Positions 30,408 through 37,345 of a stretch of DNA of 64,000 nt are shown here, in pieces. Position numbers and translations under genes: made by a program. The notes beneath the pieces are model-generated. The model saw nothing but the letters and a program-made list of their open reading frames with translations, had not been told where the DNA came from and did not search any database. Source of the stretch: Galbitalea sp036499165 (GTDB lineage Bacteria > Actinomycetota > Actinomycetes > Actinomycetales > Microbacteriaceae); assembly GCA_036499165.1 (NCBI GenBank), contig DASYEE010000012.1, forward strand, positions 1 to 64,000, read 5' to 3'. Numbering within the stretch: position 1 is the first letter of the stretch; every line of letters starts with the position of its first letter.

Positions 30408-31033
30408 GACGCCGACTCCATCTTTTCCAGATCCCAACGGTACCGATCCGCGTTTCCGTCGCCGCGCGCGTTCTTGCCAGCGGTGGTGATCTGCGTCGCT
30501 CCGTTCGAGTTGCGCTTGAGGTAGCCGCGTTCGACCAGCGACATGACGAGCGCGTCGCGTCCTTTGATAAAACGGAGATACTCCGCGCGGTAGGATGACT
30601 TGATGCCATCGTAGACGTGGAGCACGTAGCGCTCGCGAAGCGACAACTCCGAGGTGTCACCGGGCAAGAGTTTCGCGAGGTTATCCGGGTGCACGTGGAT
30701 CGTCGCGAGCACCGAGCGCCCGCCACCACGCCGACCGGTGATCGCAGCTCCGTTCACCGGGATCGCGTGCATGCGTCCGTCTGCGTCGACAGGGTTGGTA
30801 TCGCTGGAGAATGCGTTGGGACCGCCCCAACTCCCCCAGTGAGTACCGGTTTGCCCGGTCTCCAGGTTGACGATGACGGCGAAGGCTTGATAGCCATCGC
30901 CACCGAGCGCGCGAATCGAAACCTCGGTTTGCGCCTCGACTGCGATGTCAACCTTCGCGTAGCTGACAGACTCGAGCGCGCCGCGAAGCGACGCAGGAAG
31001 ATCAGAGACTCGGAGGTACTGTTTGATCCCCAT
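30404..31033 (-). CDS. hypothetical protein
   Basis: 209 residues from MGIKQYLRVSDLPASLRGAL with GGAG ~6 nt upstream. The N-terminal ~110 residues form an alpha/beta unit (VDIAVEAQTEVSIRALGGDG, YQAFAVIVNLETGQ); the C-terminal part (LRFIKGRDALVMSLVERGYL, KRNSNGATQITTAGK) has a winged-helix-like pattern. Function unknown, possible regulator. Confidence 0.6.
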   Translation of the reverse strand: MGIKQYLRVSDLPASLRGALESVSYAKVDIAVEAQTEVSIRALGGDGYQAFAVIVNLETGQTGTHWGSWGGPNAFSSDTNPVDADGRMHAIPVNGAAITGRRGGGRSVLATIHVHPDNLAKLLPGDTSELSLRERYVLHVYDGIKSSYRAEYLRFIKGRDALVMSLVERGYLKRNSNGATQITTAGKNARGDGNADRYRWDLEKMESAS

Positions 31034-31077
31034 GGGATCTCCGTTTCTGTCGGACCATGTCCGACGACGAGTAGCGG

Positions 31078-31503
31078 TTAGCGAGCCAAGGGAATGAACG
31101 TGGAGCACTCGGAACCGTCCGAGTATGAAACAGTGACGGAGTAGGAAACATCTAACGCAGGAAGATGGATCAGCACGTCCTCGTAGGGCTGATCGCGCCA
31201 CACCGACGGGATCGTGCTGGTATCCTCCCAGGGGAGCGCGGGAATGTCCGATGCGGACAACGGCGCGCCGTCTTGCAGTAGCGTAGCGGTGCCGAATGGC
31301 GTGGGGCTATAGGCCCGCAGTGCGGACCATGCTGGCCCTCTGTCATCTCCACGTGCGATCCACGAGGACACCGTGAACCCGGGACACTTCGGGCCCTCCG
31401 GGGACTGCGGTGTCACCACCACCGGAGTCGGATCCGGTTCCGGTTCGGCAACGCATGCGCCGCATGCGCCGCACATGATCAGGAACAAGAGGGTAAGTCT
31501 CAT
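31078..31503 (-). CDS. lipoprotein-like exported protein
   Basis: 141 residues from MRLTLLFLIMCGACGACVAE, a signal with several cysteines where a lipobox would lie (CGAC). A proline-rich linker is followed by a beta-rich domain with KCPGFTVSSWIARGDDRGPA and a late SVTVSYSDGSECSTF. It is probably an outer-surface or periplasmic lipoprotein. Function unknown. Confidence 0.6.
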   Translation of the reverse strand: MRLTLLFLIMCGACGACVAEPEPDPTPVVVTPQSPEGPKCPGFTVSSWIARGDDRGPAWSALRAYSPTPFGTATLLQDGAPLSASDIPALPWEDTSTIPSVWRDQPYEDVLIHLPALDVSYSVTVSYSDGSECSTFIPLAR

Positions 31504-31691
31504 CGGCGACACTCCGTGTAACCATCGAACCACCGGCCATGGATACGCGTGCGCCGCTTGCCGGCCGCTTTGGTGCACGTGGTGGATGACGTCTCCGGAT
31601 CATTGCAGTGCGCTTGCGCCTCTTCAAGCGTGAGGCCAGTACGGACGGTGCGTTTCGTACCATTGAAGAAATGTCGGATGATCTTGTACAT
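31500..31691 (-). CDS. small conserved phage-type protein
   Basis: 63 residues: MYKIIRHFFNGTKRTVRTGL, then TLEEAQAHCNDPETSSTTCT and a basic end with GRWFDGYTE. I recall this pattern (MYKIIR..., LTLEEAQAHC, ETSSxT, WFDGYTE) as a widespread small actinophage/proteobacterial phage family without known function. Coupled to 31078. Confidence 0.65.
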   Translation of the reverse strand: MYKIIRHFFNGTKRTVRTGLTLEEAQAHCNDPETSSTTCTKAAGKRRTRIHGRWFDGYTECRR

Positions 31692-31693
31692 CG

Positions 31694-32353
31694 TTACGCG
31701 TTCTCGCGTTCTGCCAGTGCCCGATCACGAGCGATAGCGGTTGGGGACATACCGGACGGACCGCGAGCGCTGTAGGTCGCATACCGCCGACGGATGTTTG
31801 ACATGATGGTTTGTTCGGCCGATGGCTCGATCTGTTGAGTGGCAAGCCTCGACGTCAGCGTGTCGATCTTTGACTGCAACTCCATGTTCGCCGCGATCCC
31901 CATACGGATCTGGGCGTCTTGGTTCGAGGACTTGTGACGGAGTTGTTCGAGCTCTGTATTGAGCGCGTCGCGCTCCGTGCGCATCCGTAGCATTTCGCCG
32001 GTGGCCTCATGACATCGGCGATCCGCATCGGTCGCGACGAGCGTTGCGCGCTCCTTCGCTTCCTTCGTAAGCCCGTCTGCCGCCTCGACGTCCGCTTGAA
32101 GCTCGGCGATCTGCCCTTGCAGCACCGACATGTCACCGACAACTCCGGCGAGATCTCGAAGTGTCTGCCAGATGTCGATCGTGTCATCGGTGACACCGAC
32201 ATCGTGACGCGCAAGCAATGTGTTGGCGTCTTCGAGCACGGTATCGGCAAGCTCGCGTTGCGGAGGAGGGGCATAGAACGGGCGCGGCACCTTCGCCGAT
32301 TGCGAAGAGGGTGCAGCGATCACGGGGATTACCTGTTTCTTGCGTCGGGCCAT
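31694..32353 (-). CDS. coiled-coil protein
   Basis: 219 residues: basic start, proline linker, then a heptad-type coil from ~60 to ~165 (MSVLQGQIAELQADVEAADG; MRTERDALNTELEQLRHKS) and a basic tail (RRRYATYSARGPSGMSPTAI). Probably a dimeric structural or regulatory protein. Not recognised. Confidence 0.6.
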   Translation of the reverse strand: MARRKKQVIPVIAAPSSQSAKVPRPFYAPPPQRELADTVLEDANTLLARHDVGVTDDTIDIWQTLRDLAGVVGDMSVLQGQIAELQADVEAADGLTKEAKERATLVATDADRRCHEATGEMLRMRTERDALNTELEQLRHKSSNQDAQIRMGIAANMELQSKIDTLTSRLATQQIEPSAEQTIMSNIRRRYATYSARGPSGMSPTAIARDRALAERENA

Positions 32354-32355
32354 GA

Positions 32356-32583
32356 CTACACGCCTCCCATGGATTGTAGGTACCGCCTCACCATCCTGGA
32401 CGCGGCGAACCCGGTCGTGCGACTGCGTTTTGCGCTCGTGGTATTGCAGAGACCGTTGTCCGCGAGATGTACTGTGACGATGTCATCGTCAATCTTGATG
32501 GTGTAACGCGTGCCGTCACAGCAATGGACGATTCCCATGATCGCCGGCCATGCCGATCGGTTGTAGATCTTGACGGGACCCAT
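32356..32583 (-). CDS. small hypothetical protein
   Basis: 75 residues; a beta-rich front (CCDGTRYTIKIDDDIVTVHL) and a basic end. It starts with MGPVKIYNRSAWPAIMGIVH and lies 2 bp from both neighbours. Not recognised. Confidence 0.55.
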   Translation of the reverse strand: MGPVKIYNRSAWPAIMGIVHCCDGTRYTIKIDDDIVTVHLADNGLCNTTSAKRSRTTGFAASRMVRRYLQSMGGV

Positions 32584-32585
32584 GA

Positions 32586-32978
32586 CTACGCCACTCCCAT
32601 CTCAGCGAGGTGTGCTCGCTTGGCTGTTTCGCGGAGTGTGGCCTCATGCTCGGCCATTTTGTCGTCGAGATCTGCCGCACACTTGATGCGCACGAGGTGG
32701 GTACCATCCCACCAAAAGTAGCGGAGGTTATCGGGCCCCATGGCGCGCATCACCTCGACTGCGAAGCGTGTAGACCATGCGCCGTTGCAATCGCTTTGAT
32801 GGGGGAATGCGATGTGTGTCCCGCATGGGTTGACGATCCACGAGAAACACTCGTCATGCGGACGCTTGCTGAGTGCTGCCGCGTCGTGGTTCGTGAGATC
32901 CGTCATGAATGACGTCACGAACCCGCGCGCCTCATAGCGCATGTATGCCATCACCGGATGCTCGGTGGTTCGGGCCAT
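32586..32978 (-). CDS. hypothetical protein
   Basis: 130 residues. HPVMAYMRYEARGFVTSFMT, a middle with NPCGTHIAFPHQSDCNGAWS and LRYFWWDGTHLVRIKCAADL, and a charged helical end. Possible enzyme fold but no motif is recognised. Spaced 2 bp from neighbours. Confidence 0.55.
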   Translation of the reverse strand: MARTTEHPVMAYMRYEARGFVTSFMTDLTNHDAAALSKRPHDECFSWIVNPCGTHIAFPHQSDCNGAWSTRFAVEVMRAMGPDNLRYFWWDGTHLVRIKCAADLDDKMAEHEATLRETAKRAHLAEMGVA

Positions 32979-32980
32979 GG

Positions 32981-33340
32981 CTATTCGCCTCCCACATAGA
33001 ACTCACCACCGAGTCCAAGCGAATTACCCGCGTGCGGTTGATTCGGCACAGTGACGTGCACCGCGGATCCTCGCGGATCACCGTCGAAACTGACAGTGAT
33101 CGCGCCATCGTCCGTTGCGGGCAGTGAGGCCACGAGCGCCCGGATATGGTCTTCGAGTCTCGGCTCGATGGTGCGCTCGCTTGCTGTCAGGAAGCGATTC
33201 AGTTTGGCCACCTGAATCCGCTGATAGCGGCGTGCGAGTGTCGCGATCTCGACGCAAAGACGCCGCGTTGTGGGGGTCGAACCGATGTATGGGATCAACG
33301 CGCCAGCGAGCCGGAGTCCCTCTTGATCTGCGGCGCCCAT
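32981..33340 (-). CDS. hypothetical protein
   Basis: 119 residues from MGAADQEGLRLAGALIPYIG (TAATG overlap with the upstream stop). Helical front, then a beta-rich end (AITVSFDGDPRGSAVHVTVP). Not recognised. Confidence 0.55.
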   Translation of the reverse strand: MGAADQEGLRLAGALIPYIGSTPTTRRLCVEIATLARRYQRIQVAKLNRFLTASERTIEPRLEDHIRALVASLPATDDGAITVSFDGDPRGSAVHVTVPNQPHAGNSLGLGGEFYVGGE

Positions 33341-33600
33341 TACGCGCACTCCCCGTCGCCGTCGCCACGCAACATCGCGTATGCCTCCGCGACAAGCGCT
33401 GCAATGTTGGTGCACGCGAGTCCTTGCCCGAAATCGACCCACACTCCGTTAGAGTCGCGAACGTCCGCGAGATACCAGGACCCCATGGTGCCATCGATGC
33501 GGATGACAGGTGCCGAGCCCGTGACAAGCGTGACGGTTGCTGTCGACTCTTTGCCGTCCCGCACCAGCACCGCAGACGCCTTCAGTTTCTTTGCCCCCAT
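33340..33600 (-). CDS. first gene of the long minus operon
   Basis: 86 residues from MGAKKLKASAVLVRDGKEST; AGGG lies ~5 nt upstream, and a longer frame runs into the control region. It has a strand-rich front (TATVTLVTGSAPVIRIDGTM) and a helical end. As the promoter-proximal gene it may be an early regulator, but nothing in the sequence shows it. Confidence 0.6.
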   Translation of the reverse strand: MGAKKLKASAVLVRDGKESTATVTLVTGSAPVIRIDGTMGSWYLADVRDSNGVWVDFGQGLACTNIAALVAEAYAMLRGDGDGECA

Positions 33601-33982
33601 GGGGTCCCTACTCTCTCGGGGGCCATGCCCCCGGGGTTGGTTCGTTTCCGATGGAAAGGGATACTGCGAAAGGTATTCCGGATTAGATTGCCACTGGCAA
33701 GGTCCGAAATTCGGGGACTTGGCCGGGATCGGCACTCCGGAGTGGTAGAAACCAGACGTCAGACGTGGTGAAACACGTCCAAAACCTACCAGTTTCGGAC
33801 GTCCTAACAGCTACTTGGGCGCCTACTCCGGAGGCTTTTCAACCCCTGGGCCAAAGGCCATGGTCCCTGGACCCCACTTTGAAGGCTGAAAAAGCCGTCG
33901 AGAGTCCCCGGAAAGTCCCGCGCAAATCCGCCGCAGTCGTTCCGGAGTGCTTATCGTAGCCGTCCGAAAGGAGTTCTCCGGG
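33601..33982. promoter_or_regulatory. divergent control region between the early and virion operons
   Basis: 382 bp without a convincing gene. From left: a GC-rich inverted stretch around GGGGGCCATGCCCCCGG; a perfect TTGCCACTGGCAA (33688-33700); CCGAA-A-TTCGG (33704-33714); CACTCCGGAGTG (33733-33744), repeated as ACTCCGGAG at 33825 and TTCCGGAGTG at 33940; then AAAGGAG (33967) before the ATG at 33983. Such clustering of palindromes between divergent operons is what a main lysis/lysogeny or early/late switch would show. A 64-codon plus frame (33765-33959) starting with GTG is judged non-coding. Confidence 0.65.
33688..33700. repeat. 13-bp palindrome TTGCCACTGGCAA in the divergent control region
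   Basis: Third perfect copy and the only one between divergent operons, where an operator would act. Near copies with one mismatch: TTGCCACTCGCAA at 39757-39769 (just before the gene at 39777), TTGCTAGTGGCAA at 46127-46139, and TTTCCAGTGGCAA at 21588-21600. Confidence 0.6.
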
Positions 33983-34549
33983 ATGAAACGACGTTCGGTC
34001 AGGGATGACCTCACGGATGGCTTCACTCCGTCCCCGCTCCCACCGTTGGGACCGGACGGATCGTTGCTGTTCACCGATTCACAGACGCAAGGATCGCCAA
34101 GGCTCGCGCCGAGGATGTGCGAGCAAGGCCCATGCGTCCATTACCACCGGCTCGAGACGCAGCTCGACGCCGAAACGCCGCGCGACGGCTCGGATGGTGG
34201 CCTCCACGTCCAGGTCCACCACACGTGCTACCCGCAATCGGGCATCGAGTTCGAGCTCGGCGACACACCTGTCGTCGCGTGCAACCTGTGGCTGCCGACC
34301 AGCGCGACGCTCGAAAAGCGCCGCAAGGCCGAACGCGACCGCCACCTGAAGTCCAAGAGCGGGAAGCAATTCCTGAAGGACATGAATGCGTGGCAGGTCG
34401 CTCGAGCCGATGCCGCTCGTGTGGCGGAGGAAGTCGCTGCCGCCCAGCGCGAGTTACTCGCCGCCGAGCTTGCCGCGCGCGATCCGGAAATCACCAACGG
34501 CGAGGCGCCTCCCACCGCGGAACTCGGCCCCTTCGGAGATCCACCATGA
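33983..34549 (+). CDS. first gene of the virion operon, unknown
   Basis: 188 residues from MKRRSVRDDLTDGFTPSPLP with AAAGGAG ~10 nt upstream. Early CEQGPCVHYHRLETQLDAET and ~30 residues on HHTCYPQSGIEFELGDTPVV give cysteine/histidine ligands for a probable metal site. The C-terminal ~80 residues are a long charged/alanine-rich helix. Overlaps the next gene by 4 bp. It could be a scaffold or assembly factor; not recognised. Confidence 0.6.
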   Translation: MKRRSVRDDLTDGFTPSPLPPLGPDGSLLFTDSQTQGSPRLAPRMCEQGPCVHYHRLETQLDAETPRDGSDGGLHVQVHHTCYPQSGIEFELGDTPVVACNLWLPTSATLEKRRKAERDRHLKSKSGKQFLKDMNAWQVARADAARVAEEVAAAQRELLAAELAARDPEITNGEAPPTAELGPFGDPP

Positions 34550-35001
34550 CCGTCGAAAGTCTGAAGGCCGACCTGCAATCGAACCTCCAAACCCTCACCA
34601 CGATGGGGCCGCTCACGAGCTCTGCCGATATCGTGCTCCACCTGAAGAACACCCTGTGGCCGTTCGTCGAGAGCTTGGTGACCGAGGTCGAGGAACAGGA
34701 CGAATGCATCGAGAACCTCCTCAACGGGGCGGAGGAGATCATCCATCCCGAGACCGCGAAGGTGTTCGCGAATGTGATCGTTGCTGGCCTAGGGATCGCC
34801 AAGGCGCTCGAGGACCAGTCGCCGGGCAATGCCGCCGTCAAGCGCGCGGTCGACGCGTTCCGAGGGATGTGCAAGGTGGCGCAGGAAACGCTCGAGGAAG
34901 TCACCGTGCTCGAGGATCCGGATGACGAGGACGAGGACGAGGACGAGGACAGTGCTGGCAGCGATGCCGATGACGAGGAGGATGACGATGAAGACGAGTA
35001 A
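34546..35001 (+). CDS. helical protein with acidic tail
   Basis: 151 residues from MTVESLKADLQSNLQTLTTM with GGAG upstream. The first ~115 residues are amphipathic helices, and the end is a nearly pure aspartate/glutamate run after VTVLEDP. Such acidic tails are seen in DNA mimics, scaffolds and partners of arginine-rich proteins. It may chaperone the basic protein at 44761 or keep the next gene product soluble; this is inference. Confidence 0.6.
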   Translation: MTVESLKADLQSNLQTLTTMGPLTSSADIVLHLKNTLWPFVESLVTEVEEQDECIENLLNGAEEIIHPETAKVFANVIVAGLGIAKALEDQSPGNAAVKRAVDAFRGMCKVAQETLEEVTVLEDPDDEDEDEDEDSAGSDADDEEDDDEDE

Positions 35002-36700
35002 GGCTGAGGCCAAAAACGACACCGAGGGCGTGGACTCGCGGCCCGAGATTCTCGAGCTCGGCGACACGACCGCTGTGGCGAACGACGCCGAGACCGACCC
35101 CAAGCCAACCCGCTCGTCATCGCTGCCGCTGACCGAGCCGCTACGTCGCCTCCAGGCGGACGAGGACAACTCGCTCGCGGTGTTCATGCGCTCGATCGGT
35201 GCGGAGGAGGGCGCGTTTCGCATCGAGCTCCATCGCGTGTCGCCAGAAACGGCGTTCGACACGTTCTCGGGGCGGGATATCCAGTGCAGCGGTCACCTGA
35301 AGCGATACGAACAGATGATCGACGAGGAACTCGTCGCCCAGCACCATGGTGGCGGCAAGATGCGCATCAAGGTGATGCGGCCCGACGCGAAGGGACGCTT
35401 CGTGTTCTACAAGGCGAAGGACTTCACGGTCGCCGGCGAACCGAAGCTCGACGCGCTCCGCGCCAAGAACCCCTCGGCCCCGGCGAAGGAGACGGCGCCG
35501 GCCGCGAACGGGGACTCGCCCGGGATCGTCAAGGAGGTGATGGGCGTGATGAAGGATCAACTCGAGCAAGCCAACCGGCGCGCCGAGCGGCCCCAGGAAC
35601 AGGTTCATCACGACAACAATGCCCAGATGCTCGACGCCCTCCGGCTCGCGGTGGCGCCGCTGCAGGCGCAGATCGTCGCGCTGATGGAACAATCGACGGC
35701 GAAGGATAAACTGATCGCCGACCTCCAAAACAAGCCCGTCCCCACGGACACGTTCAAGGAGGGGATGCTGACCCACTTCATGACGAAGTCGGGCGATCAG
35801 GTCCAGGCCACGCGGATCGCGTACGAGGCGGAGATCCGCACGATCAAGGATGGCCAGTCGCAACAGGAGTCGCGGCTACGTGATGGCTTCGAACGCGACA
35901 AGCAGTACATCACGATGCAGCACGAGCGCGAGATCCAGGGACTGCGGATGTCGCACGAGATCGCGCTCGGTGCGATCAAGAGCTCGAACGACACCCAGAT
36001 CCGGCTCCTCGAAGGCACCGTGCGGACACTCGAGCGCCAGATCGATGCCATGACGACCGAAGTCAAGGAACTTCGCGCGAAGAAAGAGAAGGGGATCATC
36101 GAGACGATGAAGGACGTCCAGGCCATCCGCGAGGCCATCGGCGGCGACGAGGACGAGAAATCGACCGGGGCGAGGATCATCGAGGCCGTGACCGATCCCG
36201 GGAACATCGCCGCGATTGCGGGCATCATCGGTGGCAAGGGTGCTCCGAATCCGCAGCAACAGGCCATCGCCGCCCAGCAAGCGCACCAGGCGCAGATCGC
36301 CCAACAGCAACAGCGACGACCGCAAGTCGTCGACGGTCCCGACGGCCAGAAGTACCTCCTCCAGCCCAACGGTCAGTTGACCGGCCCGATCCGGAAGAAG
36401 AAGAAGAGACCGGTGGTGGGACCGGACGGTGTGGTCGAGCCCGAGCTTCCCGAGGTCGATCCGGCCACGGTGACGCAGGTCATTACCATGCTCGAGAACG
36501 CCTTCAGTGGTGGACAGGAGCCCGAGATCGTCGCCCAGAGTTTCGGCCCCCACATCCCAGAGGAGGTGAAGATCACCCTCCGGGACCATGGCGTTGACGT
36601 CTTCATGTCTAAGGTGGCAAAGTTACAGAGCAGCTCGCCCCTCTCCTCCCAGGCCGGAAAGAACTGGCTGAGGAAGGTTGCCGAGCGGCTCATCGGCTAG
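34988..36700 (+). CDS. large coiled-coil protein with hydrophobic segment, candidate scaffold
   Basis: 570 residues from MKTSKAEAKNDTEGVDSRPE, read from an ATG inside the end of the upstream gene with GAGGAGG in front. Residues ~50-160 form an alpha/beta domain (FRIELHRVSPETAFDTFSGR; MRIKVMRPDAKGRFVFYKAK). From ~175 to ~380 there is a long charged coil. A short hydrophobic glycine-rich segment (PGNIAAIAGIIGGKGAPN), a glutamine-rich stretch and a helical C-terminus follow. Its length and coil suit a scaffold or spike-like internal protein. No ATP-binding motif is present, so it is not the packaging ATPase. Confidence 0.6.
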   Translation: MKTSKAEAKNDTEGVDSRPEILELGDTTAVANDAETDPKPTRSSSLPLTEPLRRLQADEDNSLAVFMRSIGAEEGAFRIELHRVSPETAFDTFSGRDIQCSGHLKRYEQMIDEELVAQHHGGGKMRIKVMRPDAKGRFVFYKAKDFTVAGEPKLDALRAKNPSAPAKETAPAANGDSPGIVKEVMGVMKDQLEQANRRAERPQEQVHHDNNAQMLDALRLAVAPLQAQIVALMEQSTAKDKLIADLQNKPVPTDTFKEGMLTHFMTKSGDQVQATRIAYEAEIRTIKDGQSQQESRLRDGFERDKQYITMQHEREIQGLRMSHEIALGAIKSSNDTQIRLLEGTVRTLERQIDAMTTEVKELRAKKEKGIIETMKDVQAIREAIGGDEDEKSTGARIIEAVTDPGNIAAIAGIIGGKGAPNPQQQAIAAQQAHQAQIAQQQQRRPQVVDGPDGQKYLLQPNGQLTGPIRKKKKRPVVGPDGVVEPELPEVDPATVTQVITMLENAFSGGQEPEIVAQSFGPHIPEEVKITLRDHGVDVFMSKVAKLQSSSPLSSQAGKNWLRKVAERLIG

Positions 36701-36736
36701 TGTCGGTGATCGCAATGTCGGCCTCCATCTCTCCGG

Positions 36737-37333
36737 GTGTGGGCCACCGTGATCCGGACCAACCGAAATAGCGCGTACGCTGGCACCCGTAACATCTGGG
36801 TGCCGGACCGCGCGCCGTTGTCCAACATCGAGTACGCAGGCGCGCCGCAGACCATCCAGGTCATGCGGCGCGCGGTGCGTGAGGACCAGGACCACCTCGA
36901 GACCCGCCAACTGTGCGAGGTGATCTGCGAGAACGTCGACTCGAAGGACTACACGAGCGAGATGCTCGCGGTGTTCTACTTCATGTTGCAGAACACCCGC
37001 TACATGCGGGACCCGCGGCGTGTCGAGCTCGTGCGCGCGCCGTACGTGATCTCCAAGATGATCTTGGACGGCCACGTGCCGAGCGTCGACTGTGACGACC
37101 TCGCGACCTGGTTGGCGGCGGCGGTGATCGCGATGGGTGGCCGCGCGGAATTCGTGACCGTCGCGTTCGAAGACATGTTCTACGGCACCGAGCGCCAATA
37201 CTCGCACGTGTTCACGTGCGGGCTCGAGCCCCGCACCCGTCAGAAGGTCGTGCTCGATCCGGTCGCCGCCGAGAAGACGAAACAGATGCTGGGGCGGGTC
37301 AAGGCCGCTCGCGTCTACGGGATTGCAGCGTAG
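36737..37333 (+). CDS. transglutaminase-fold protein
   Basis: 198 residues from GTG 36737, or GTG 36749. HVPSVDCDDLATWLAAAVIA carries the nucleophilic cysteine at the start of the core helix, GTERQYSHVFTCGLE the histidine, and KVVLDPVA the aspartate, the Cys-His-Asp order of the transglutaminase-like superfamily. Phage members are thought to crosslink or hydrolyse peptide/isopeptide bonds. Lying at the head of the membrane-protein block, it may crosslink virion proteins or act as a maturation protease. Confidence 0.75.
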   Translation: MWATVIRTNRNSAYAGTRNIWVPDRAPLSNIEYAGAPQTIQVMRRAVREDQDHLETRQLCEVICENVDSKDYTSEMLAVFYFMLQNTRYMRDPRRVELVRAPYVISKMILDGHVPSVDCDDLATWLAAAVIAMGGRAEFVTVAFEDMFYGTERQYSHVFTCGLEPRTRQKVVLDPVAAEKTKQMLGRVKAARVYGIAA

Positions 37334-37345
37334 AAAGGTTACGTC

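Noticed and set aside
33765..33959. 64-codon plus frame in the divergent control region
   Set aside because: GTG start without a ribosome site, dense palindromes in the same DNA, and no recognisable fold.
34829..36700. A longer 623-codon frame with the appearance of a packaging ATPase candidate by position
   Set aside because: No Walker A or B motif in the product. The first ~50 codons overlap the acidic gene and are arginine/serine shadow. The start at 34988 has a strong ribosome site.
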